Source: Pseudomonas sp. (GTDB lineage Bacteria; Pseudomonadota; Gammaproteobacteria; Pseudomonadales; Pseudomonadaceae). From it: DNA of 64,000 bases. Of the stretch, positions 58,023 through 64,000 are shown one piece after another. A program made the translations under genes and the position numbers. Within the stretch, counting starts at the first letter, position 1. Every line of letters starts with the position of its first letter. The stretch covers positions 62,001 through 126,000 of the forward strand of contig NZ_JASLGE010000079.1 of NCBI RefSeq assembly GCF_030150285.1. Reading direction: 5' to 3'. Below the pieces are notes generated by a model, which had not been told where the DNA came from, did no database searches, and saw only the letters and a program-made list of their open reading frames with translations.

Positions 58023-59345
58023 TTACTCAGTTGCGCCACGTTTTGCTTTTAAGCGAGTGACGTTCGGTCCGGTCTGGTTCGCGAATTCGTGTGGAGTGAC
58101 ATGCTCCTGCCGGTTGGCCTCCAGGTACCGGCTCCACCAGTTCATGATCAGCCTGCGCTCCTCGATGAACTCGGCCTTGTGGATGTAAGCGGCGCGGACG
58201 TTGTTGCGCTCCTTGTGGCTCATCTGCCGTTCAATGGCTGTCTCCGACCACAATCCTGACTCGATCAGTGCGCTACAGGCCATCGAACGAAACCCATGCC
58301 CGCAGATATCGGTTTTGGTGTCGTATCCCATCGTCCGAAGCGCGTTGTTCACGGTATTTTCGGACATGGGCTTCCAGGGTTTGGCATCCCCTGCGAAGAC
58401 CAATGCGAATTTGCCTGTGAGTGCATGGATTTTTTCGAGTAGCGCCACTGCTTGCGGCGATAAGGGTACTAAATGGATATCCCCTGCCATCTTCGTACCC
58501 CTTGTGGAAAAGGGTACTCCCTCCAACGCGGGTCGAGTGTCCGGTATCTCCCAGGTGCCGCGCTTGAGGTCGAACTCGCTCCAGCGTGCGAAACGCAGCT
58601 CGCTGGATCGTACAAACACATGCAGCGACAGCATCACCGTCAGACGGGTAAGTGCCCGGCCTTTATAGGTGTCGATCCGCTCCTGCAGTTCCGGCAGTCG
58701 CGATAAGGGTAGAGCGGGGCGATGTACCACCCGCGGGGCTTTGATCGAGCCTTCGAGGTCGTAAGCAGGGTTTATGGTGATAAGCCGGAGGCGCTTTGCC
58801 TCGCGCATGATGCTCTGCAGGTAGTTTTGTACCCTTAACGCAACGTCGATCGTTCCGCGCTTCTTGATCGCTTCCAAGGGCTGCATAAGGTCATGGGTGT
58901 CGAGATCAACAATGGCGCTTGCGCCGATCAGCGGGAATACGTGGGTTTTGAGGCGGCTCATCACTGTCTTGGAATGGCCTGGTGCCCACTTGGCCGACAT
59001 TTCCGTATGCCAGTCGAGCGCAACGCTTTCAAAGGTTCTGCCTTTGATTACGGCTTCCGCCTTGGCTTGGTGCTTGGTCTCTATAGGATCAACGCCATCC
59101 GCCAGCATTCGCTTAACTTCCAAGCGCTTGCGGCGCGCATCGGCGAGGCCGACCACGGGGTAGTTGCCAAACGAGGTCAGCCCTTCCCGTCCGTCAGGTT
59201 TGACGTAACGGAGCCGCCAGCCTTTGTGGCCATTGGGTTGGACTAGGAGGTAGAGGCCATCGCCGTCGAAAAGCTTGTAGGCGCGGTCTGTAGGTTTTGC
59301 CAAGCGGCAAGCTGCGTCGGAGAGCGGAGCGGTGGTGCGCGACAT
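58023..59345 (-). CDS. P4-type tyrosine integrase
   Basis: A 440-aa phage/island integrase. The N-terminal DUF4102 arm-binding domain reads LSDAACRLAKPTDRAYKLFDGDGLYLLVQPNGHKGWRLRYVKPDGREGLTSFGNYPVVGLADARRKRLEVKRMLADGVDP, as in IntS/P4 integrases. A core-binding domain follows. The catalytic domain has Arg in VRSSELRFARWSEFDL, HGFR in ICGHGFRSMACSALIE, and MSHKERNNVRAAYIHKAEFIEERR carrying the His and Tyr. GGGAG lies 8 bases before ATG. It is intact and sits about 170 bp from the tRNA-Thr 3' end, so it is the likely enzyme that inserted the island. Confidence 0.93.
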   Translation of the reverse strand: MSRTTAPLSDAACRLAKPTDRAYKLFDGDGLYLLVQPNGHKGWRLRYVKPDGREGLTSFGNYPVVGLADARRKRLEVKRMLADGVDPIETKHQAKAEAVIKGRTFESVALDWHTEMSAKWAPGHSKTVMSRLKTHVFPLIGASAIVDLDTHDLMQPLEAIKKRGTIDVALRVQNYLQSIMREAKRLRLITINPAYDLEGSIKAPRVVHRPALPLSRLPELQERIDTYKGRALTRLTVMLSLHVFVRSSELRFARWSEFDLKRGTWEIPDTRPALEGVPFSTRGTKMAGDIHLVPLSPQAVALLEKIHALTGKFALVFAGDAKPWKPMSENTVNNALRTMGYDTKTDICGHGFRSMACSALIESGLWSETAIERQMSHKERNNVRAAYIHKAEFIEERRLIMNWWSRYLEANRQEHVTPHEFANQTGPNVTRLKAKRGATE

Positions 59346-59448
59346 AAGGGTACTCCCTTTTATCGACGTGACCTGTATCCCAAACTCTCCCCCTAAATCG
59401 ACCGGAATTCACCAGTTTCTGACGTAACCCGACAGAACCCCAAAACGA

Positions 59449-59474
59449 AAAAACCCGCCAGAAGGCGGGTTTTT
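59449..59474 (-). terminator. intrinsic terminator of tRNA-Thr
   Basis: AAAAACCCGCC / GGCGGGTTTTT with an AGAA loop, 44 bases after the tRNA 3' end. It ends the tRNA transcript and is symmetric enough to work on both strands. Confidence 0.85.
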
Positions 59475-59517
59475 CGGGGGTTTCAAAGACTTTACTAGCT
59501 GTCTGTGAAACCTTGTG

Positions 59518-59593
<76 letters not shown>

Positions 59594-59672
59594 GTTATGG
59601 GCGACGAGTATACCCGGATGTTTGGGCTTGTAAACCCCTGATATCAGACTATTTTCATGTTTTTTTCAGGGC

Positions 59673-60602
59673 TCAGGGTGTGAGGCTGTGGTGCTCGCTG
59701 AAGTATTGGCGCAGAAATTCGACGGTGACGCGTACTTTGGCGGAGTTGGCCAGTGGCGCCGCGTAGACGGCCCAGATGTTGGCCTGTTGGCGGTAGTCCG
59801 GGAGGATGTGGACGAGTGTGCCGTTTTCGAGGCTGGCGCGTACGTCCCATTGGGAGCGCAGGAGGATGCCGCGCCCGTCCAGCGCCCATTGGTGGACGAC
59901 TTCGCCGTGGTTGGCCGACAGGGCTCCGGTGACTTTGACGCTTTCTTCGCCCGCCGGGCCTTGCAGGCGCCACAGGCCGAAGGGGTGGTCGCGTTCTTTG
60001 ATGGCCAGGCATTCGTGGCCGGACAGTTCGGCCAGGGTGCGCGGTTCGCCGTGGCGCGCCAGGTAGTCGGGGCTGGCGCACAAGACGCGGGCGTTGGGAG
60101 CCAGCAGTTTGGCAATCAGGTTGGGGGCGATGTGGTCGCCAATGCGAATGTCCAGGTCGAAACCTTCTTCGATCAGGTCGACCAAGCGGTCAAACATGTC
60201 AAAGCGAATGTCCAACGCCGGGTAGCGCTGCGACAACTCTGACAGCGCCGGGCCAACTCGGCGTCGGCCCAGGCCGAAACTGCTGACAATGTGCAATTGG
60301 CCACGGGGCTCTTGGTGCAGCGCCGAGACGTCTTCGTTCATTTGCTCAACGGCATCGAAAATATGCAGCGCCCAGCGGTACACCCGTTCGCCGTCGTCGG
60401 TGACGGCCACGCGACGTGTGGTGCGGTGCAGCAGGCGAACGCCCATGTTCTGCTCCAGCAGTTGGATGCGCTTGCTGACATAGGCCGGCGACACGCCTAA
60501 CTCGCTGGACGCGGCGGCGAAGCTTGAGCGCCGTGCAACCACCACGAACACGCGCAGGTCTTCCAGGTTCGGTAGATTATTCACGAATCGTGTCTTATCC
60601 AT
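59673..60602 (-). CDS. dmlR: LysR-family regulator DmlR
   Basis: A 309-aa LysR regulator. The winged helix LPNLEDLRVFVVVARRSSFAAASSELGVSPAYVSKRIQLLEQNMGVRLLHRTTRRVAVTDDGERVY is very like E. coli DmlR/YeaT, and the ligand domain follows. It is divergent from dmlA with 78 bp between the starts, the classical layout for a LysR activator of dmlA. A GTG at 60584 is an alternative start. Confidence 0.88.
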   Translation of the reverse strand: MDKTRFVNNLPNLEDLRVFVVVARRSSFAAASSELGVSPAYVSKRIQLLEQNMGVRLLHRTTRRVAVTDDGERVYRWALHIFDAVEQMNEDVSALHQEPRGQLHIVSSFGLGRRRVGPALSELSQRYPALDIRFDMFDRLVDLIEEGFDLDIRIGDHIAPNLIAKLLAPNARVLCASPDYLARHGEPRTLAELSGHECLAIKERDHPFGLWRLQGPAGEESVKVTGALSANHGEVVHQWALDGRGILLRSQWDVRASLENGTLVHILPDYRQQANIWAVYAAPLANSAKVRVTVEFLRQYFSEHHSLTP

Positions 60603-60680
60603 TACCAGTTCGCATGATTATCTTTTTATGACGGGTTTATACCATGGGCTCACTTCTTCTCACTCAAGAGTTCGCCCCCC

Positions 60681-61763
60681 ATGAGCAAGACATTCAAGAT
60701 TGCCGCCATCGCCGGTGACGGTATTGGTAACGAAGTACTGCCTGAAGGCCTTCGGGTTGTTGAAGCGGCCGCCAAAAAGTGGAACCTCGACCTGTCGATC
60801 GAAATCATTGAGTGGGCCAGTTGCGACTATTACGAACGCCACGGGCAGATGATGCCGGACGACTGGTTTGAGACGCTCAAGGGCTTTGACGCGATCTATT
60901 TCGGTGCGGTGGGCTGGCCGGACAAGGTGCCGGACCACATTTCCCTGTGGGGTTCGTTGCTGAAATTCCGCCGCGATTTCGATCAGTACGTAAACATTCG
61001 CCCTGTGCGCCTGTTCCCGGGTGTGCCGTGCCCGCTGGCCGGTCGTAAGCCGGGCGATATCGATTTTGTGGTGATCCGCGAAAACACGGAAGGCGAATAT
61101 TCTTCGGTGGGCGGGCGCATGTTTGAAGGCACCGAAAACGAATTTGTTCTGCAAGAGTCGGTATTTACCCGACGCGGTGTTGACCGGATTCTGAAGTACG
61201 CCTTCGAAGTGGCCAAAGAGCGCCCACGTCGGCACGTGACGTCGGCCACCAAGTCCAACGGCATTTCCATCAGCATGCCGTACTGGGATGAGCGCACCGA
61301 GGCCATGGCGGCCAATTATCCACAGGTCACCTGGGACAAGCAGCACATCGACATCTTGTGCGCGCGCTTCGTGCTGCAACCCAACCGTTTCGACGTGGTG
61401 GTCGCGTCCAACCTGTTTGGTGACATTCTGTCCGACCTGGGCCCAGCGTGTGCGGGCACTATTGGGATTGCGCCGTCGGCCAACCTCAACCCGGAGCGTA
61501 ATTTCCCCTCACTGTTTGAACCGGTTCACGGTTCGGCCCCGGATATTTACGGGCAAAACATCGCTAACCCCGTCGCCATGATCTGGTCGGGCGCGTTGAT
61601 GCTGGAATTCCTGGGCAAAGGCGATGAGCGTTACCAGGCCGCACATGATGGCATTTTGCGCGCCATTGAAGCAGTGATTGCCACCGGTCCGAAAACACCG
61701 GACTTGGGTGGCAAAGCGTCGACTCAAGAGGTCGGTCAAGCGATCGCCGCCGCGCTGGCGTGA
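60681..61763 (+). CDS. dmlA: D-malate dehydrogenase (decarboxylating)
   Basis: A 360-aa beta-decarboxylating dehydrogenase of the tartrate/isopropylmalate family. It begins TFKIAAIAGDGIGNEVLPEGLRVVEAA; substrate/Mg segments are VIRENTEGEYSSVGGRMFEGTENEFV, TSATKSNGISISMPYWDE and VASNLFGDILSDLGPACAGTIGIAPSANLNPERNFPSLFEPVHGSAPDIYGQNIANP. It oxidises D-malate to pyruvate and CO2 with NAD. It is grouped with dmlR, a BCCT carrier and cntA as in the E. coli yea locus. A terminator separates it from the carrier gene. Confidence 0.9.
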   Translation: MSKTFKIAAIAGDGIGNEVLPEGLRVVEAAAKKWNLDLSIEIIEWASCDYYERHGQMMPDDWFETLKGFDAIYFGAVGWPDKVPDHISLWGSLLKFRRDFDQYVNIRPVRLFPGVPCPLAGRKPGDIDFVVIRENTEGEYSSVGGRMFEGTENEFVLQESVFTRRGVDRILKYAFEVAKERPRRHVTSATKSNGISISMPYWDERTEAMAANYPQVTWDKQHIDILCARFVLQPNRFDVVVASNLFGDILSDLGPACAGTIGIAPSANLNPERNFPSLFEPVHGSAPDIYGQNIANPVAMIWSGALMLEFLGKGDERYQAAHDGILRAIEAVIATGPKTPDLGGKASTQEVGQAIAAALA

Positions 61764-61806
61764 GCCGCTAAACACCCCTGAGCAAGCCCCAAGCCACGCG
61801 CTTGAC

Positions 61807-61848
61807 AGCCTGCGAAGCTCCCGTAAAACGGGCGCTTCGCGGGCTTTT
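61807..61848 (+). terminator. intrinsic terminator after dmlA
   Basis: GCCTGCGAAGCTCCCGT / ACGGGCGCTTCGCGGGC with an AAA loop and six T after it. Confidence 0.88.
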
Positions 61849-61924
61849 TTGCGTGGGCGAAGGAATCCTGCACGCGAAGAAAATTCCGACGGCGTCAGTT
61901 GCAAAATAATCAGGCACAGGGCAT

Positions 61925-61966
61925 ATTGTTAACCGCAAGATATGTGTTAACTAAAGGTTAACAAGA
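61925..61966 (+). promoter_or_regulatory. GTTAAC-rich region upstream of the BCCT gene
   Basis: Three GTTAA(C) motifs (near 61928, 61946 and 61957) lie in about 40 bp, 90-130 bases before the carrier gene. A related GTTAACC motif recurs in the palindrome before cntA at 63771, so a common regulator may bind both. The binding protein is not known. Confidence 0.4.
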
Positions 61967-62057
61967 TGGGTTTGCGGTGTGAAAGGAGTCCTTAACAGCC
62001 TTACGTGCTGACGTGGAACCCTGCAGTAAGAGAAAACCTCTCTCTCTGGAGACTTAA

Positions 62058-63695
62058 ATGTCCAATAACAATAAAAAAGATGTCTTTTTGATATCGACTA
62101 GCCTGATTGCTGTACTGATTACCGTTGTAGGCCTTGCCGTTTACCCGCAACAAGCCGAGATCACGGCCAATATGCTGTTTGAGCTGTCTTCCCGGACGTT
62201 TGGCACTGCAGTGCAAGTGTTTGTGTTCTGTTGCGCCCTGGTGGTGCTGTACATCGCGTTCAGTAAGTACGGCAACATTCGCTTGGGTAACGGCAAGGCC
62301 GAATACCCGACCGTGACCTGGGTATTCATGTTTATCTGCGCGGGAATGGGGTCGTCGACCCTCTACTGGGGGGTGATGGAGTGGGCGTATTACTACCAGA
62401 CGCCCGGTCTGAATATCGCCGCAGGTTCGCGTGAAGCGCTGGATTACAGCGTCAGTTACTCGTTTTTCCATTGGGGTATCAGTGCCTGGTCGCTGTATGC
62501 CTTGTCGTCGTTGGCGATGGCTTATCACTTCCATGTGCGCAAGAAGAGCGGCCTGAGCCTGTCTTCGATCATTGAGGCCGTCACCGGTTTCAAAGCCCAA
62601 GGCCCTGTAGGCCGGCTCGTCGACCTGGTGTTCCTGCTGACCATGTTCGGTGCCTTGACCGTATCGCTGGTGCTCACCGCGTCTACCCTGACCCGTGGCC
62701 TGTCGGCACTTACCGGCATGCCAGATACCTTCACCACGCAACTGGCGGTGATTGGCGTGGTAGCGGTGGTGTTCTCGCTCAGTTCCTACATCGGTATTGC
62801 CAGTGGTATGCAGCGTCTGTCGAAGATGGTGTGTATCGGTGCGCTGGTGTTCGCGGCCGTGGTGCTGGTTGTCGGGCCGACGCAGTTCATCATCAATAAC
62901 ACTGCCAATTCCCTTGGTTTGATGATGCAAAACTACGTGCACATGAGCCTGTTTACCGACCCGCAAGGCGACGGTGCCTTCACCCGCAACTGGACGGTTT
63001 TCTACTGGTTGTGGTGGGTGTCCTACGCGCCGGGTGTGGCCATGTTTGTGACCCGTGTGTCCAAGGGTCGCAAAATGAAGGAAGTGGTGGCGGCCATGCT
63101 GATGGGCGGCAGTTTTGGCTGCTGGTTCTTCTTCGGCACGCTGGAAAGCTACAGCATGCATCAGTTCATCACCGGTGCTATCGACGTGCCGCGCATCCTG
63201 ACGGAGCAGGGGGGTGAAACGGCGGTCGAGATGCTTCTGAACGCCTTGCCGTTCGGTCAGATCTTCTTGGGTGTGTACCTGTTCATCATGGCGGTGTTCT
63301 GTGCCTCGCACATGGACGCAGCGGCCTACGCCGTGGCGGCCACCAGCACCCGCAATATGCAGGAAGGCCAGGACCCGTCGCCGACGCACCGCCTGTTCTG
63401 GTGTATCGCGCTGACGCTGGTGCCGCTGGCGATGCTGTTTGCCAAGGTGTCGCTGTCGACCATGAAAACCGCTGTGGTGCTGACCGCCATTCCGTTCCTG
63501 GTGATTCTGCTGACCAAGATCTACGGCTTCCTCACCTGGATGTTCAAGGACTACGGCTCAATGCCGGCCTACCTGATCGAGGAAGAGTCGGTGGCCCGGG
63601 GGGAGAACCTGGATTTCGTCGCTCCGTTTGAGGCTGCAGCGCAAGCACCGGGCGTTACGCCCAAAGCCAAAGCGGTGCCCGCAGCCCTGAGCTAA
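62058..63695 (+). CDS. BCCT-family quaternary-ammonium transporter (YeaV-like)
   Basis: A 545-aa secondary transporter with twelve predicted membrane segments. The BCCT signatures are MGSSTLYWGVMEWAYYYQTPG (glycine stretch and aromatic pocket) and FYWLWWVSYAPGVAMFVTRVSKGRKMKEVV (the W-W-x-S segment of TM8). It probably imports carnitine, betaine or a related compound, because the following gene starts a carnitine oxygenase and the neighbours match E. coli yeaTUVW. It lacks the long C-terminal osmosensing tail of betaine carriers, arguing for nutrient uptake. Confidence 0.9.
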   Translation: MSNNNKKDVFLISTSLIAVLITVVGLAVYPQQAEITANMLFELSSRTFGTAVQVFVFCCALVVLYIAFSKYGNIRLGNGKAEYPTVTWVFMFICAGMGSSTLYWGVMEWAYYYQTPGLNIAAGSREALDYSVSYSFFHWGISAWSLYALSSLAMAYHFHVRKKSGLSLSSIIEAVTGFKAQGPVGRLVDLVFLLTMFGALTVSLVLTASTLTRGLSALTGMPDTFTTQLAVIGVVAVVFSLSSYIGIASGMQRLSKMVCIGALVFAAVVLVVGPTQFIINNTANSLGLMMQNYVHMSLFTDPQGDGAFTRNWTVFYWLWWVSYAPGVAMFVTRVSKGRKMKEVVAAMLMGGSFGCWFFFGTLESYSMHQFITGAIDVPRILTEQGGETAVEMLLNALPFGQIFLGVYLFIMAVFCASHMDAAAYAVAATSTRNMQEGQDPSPTHRLFWCIALTLVPLAMLFAKVSLSTMKTAVVLTAIPFLVILLTKIYGFLTWMFKDYGSMPAYLIEEESVARGENLDFVAPFEAAAQAPGVTPKAKAVPAALS

Positions 63696-63712
63696 CCCAT
63701 GCACGTGAGCCA

Positions 63713-63759
63713 CGCTCAGGTGCCCACCCATGGGTACCGGGCCCTGAGCGGTTTTTTTT
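63713..63759 (+). terminator. intrinsic terminator after the BCCT gene
   Basis: CGCTCAGG / CCTGAGCG arms around a loop containing CCCATGGG, with eight T following. Confidence 0.8.
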
Positions 63760-63770
63760 GCCTGACGTGT

Positions 63771-63801
63771 TAACCAGTGGTTTGTAGTTAGTCACTGGTT
63801 A
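63771..63801 (+). promoter_or_regulatory. operator-like palindrome before cntA
   Basis: TAACCAGTG and CACTGGTTA, perfect 9-bp arms with 13-nt spacing, 64 bases before the cntA start. The size and spacing fit a dimeric regulator site. Confidence 0.6.
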
Positions 63802-63864
63802 CATAAAAACAGCCTGAAACAGGGCGTATCGCACGACCCTCTGAATTGCCTGAGAGAGACAACA

Positions 63865-64000
63865 ATGAACACTATCGTGAAATTGCCTGCCGACTTTTGC
63901 GCCAACCCTGATGTGGCTCACACCATTCCAGCGTCGTACTACACCCAGCAGAATGTGTTTGAGATCGAAAAAGAGAAGATTTTCGCCAACACCTGGGTAT
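63865..64000 (+). CDS. cntA: start of a Rieske oxygenase, probably carnitine monooxygenase CntA (partial)
   Basis: 45 residues are visible before the window ends: MNTIVKLPADFCANPDVAHTIPASYYTQQN then VFEIEKEKIFANTWV. The pattern AxxYY...FxxEKEKIFxxTWV is the N-terminus of Rieske ring-hydroxylating oxygenase alpha subunits. Following a BCCT carrier and dmlA, it most likely encodes CntA/YeaW, which splits carnitine to trimethylamine and malic semialdehyde. The Rieske centre itself lies outside the window. GAGAG precedes the ATG. Confidence 0.75.
   Translation, partial: MNTIVKLPADFCANPDVAHTIPASYYTQQNVFEIEKEKIFANTWV

Noticed and set aside
62001..63389. 462-codon minus-strand frame opposite the BCCT carrier
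   Set aside because: A His/Arg-rich shadow frame; the plus strand encodes a complete 12-helix transporter.

Overview
The window reads as the chromosome of a Pseudomonas species, probably of the fluorescens lineage. It is GC-rich outside one island. It carries the zapA / 6S RNA / 5-formyl-THF cyclo-ligase block, the ygfB-pepP-ubiH-visC block, hitAB-type iron transport next to gcvTH, dctBD next to rfbBD, an OprD-family porin, Pseudomonas-only families (DUF2388, DUF3077) and many copies of the short palindromic repeats typical of fluorescent pseudomonads. From memory of the PAO1 gene order, 0-40 kb follows a conserved backbone with local gene losses (no gcvP after gcvH, no rfbA/rfbC after rfbD).

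Layout. 0-6 kb: FliL-like protein and a three-gene efflux/ABC operon (yhiI-rbbA-yhhJ type). 6-17 kb: housekeeping block with an EVE-domain protein, 5-FCL, 6S RNA, zapA, ygfB, pepP, two ubiquinone hydroxylases, a periplasmic iron-binding protein with its permease, gcvT and gcvH. 17-30 kb: a DegT aminotransferase, an orphan GspE ATPase, an Lrp regulator, small envelope proteins, an fdhD / YdeP-type molybdoenzyme pair, a LysR regulator, a BON-LysM protein, and a repeat-rich stretch at 28.6-29.2 kb. 30-39 kb: yrfG, nudE, cysQ, a thioesterase, dctBD, rfbBD, aguA. 39-47 kb: iron uptake (two TonB-dependent receptors, a FecI/FecR pair) around an OprD porin. 47-50 kb: a HicAB locus whose toxin is interrupted by an amber codon, a DUF1254 protein and an AraC regulator.

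50.6-59.5 kb is a genomic island inserted at the 3' end of tRNA-Thr(TGT). It is bounded by a degenerate repeat of the tRNA end (50624-50651 and 59512-59540) that extends to about 125 bp, and an intact P4-type integrase lies next to the tRNA. The island core is clearly AT-rich and holds the most interesting element of the window: a two-gene operon encoding an unusual reverse transcriptase (613 aa, YVDD) and, overlapping it by 8 bp, a short family A (Pol I-like) DNA polymerase with no recognisable exonuclease (515 aa). A 400 bp non-coding leader with a perfect 12-bp stem precedes it. The island also has an unknown 221-aa protein, a second integrase broken (or recoded) by a -1 frameshift in a G run with a small partner gene, a DnaA-box cluster and strong hairpins.

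59.6-64 kb: a set equivalent to the E. coli yeaT-U-V-W locus (dmlR, dmlA, BCCT transporter, start of the carnitine oxygenase cntA), suggesting uptake and breakdown of carnitine to trimethylamine plus C4 acids.
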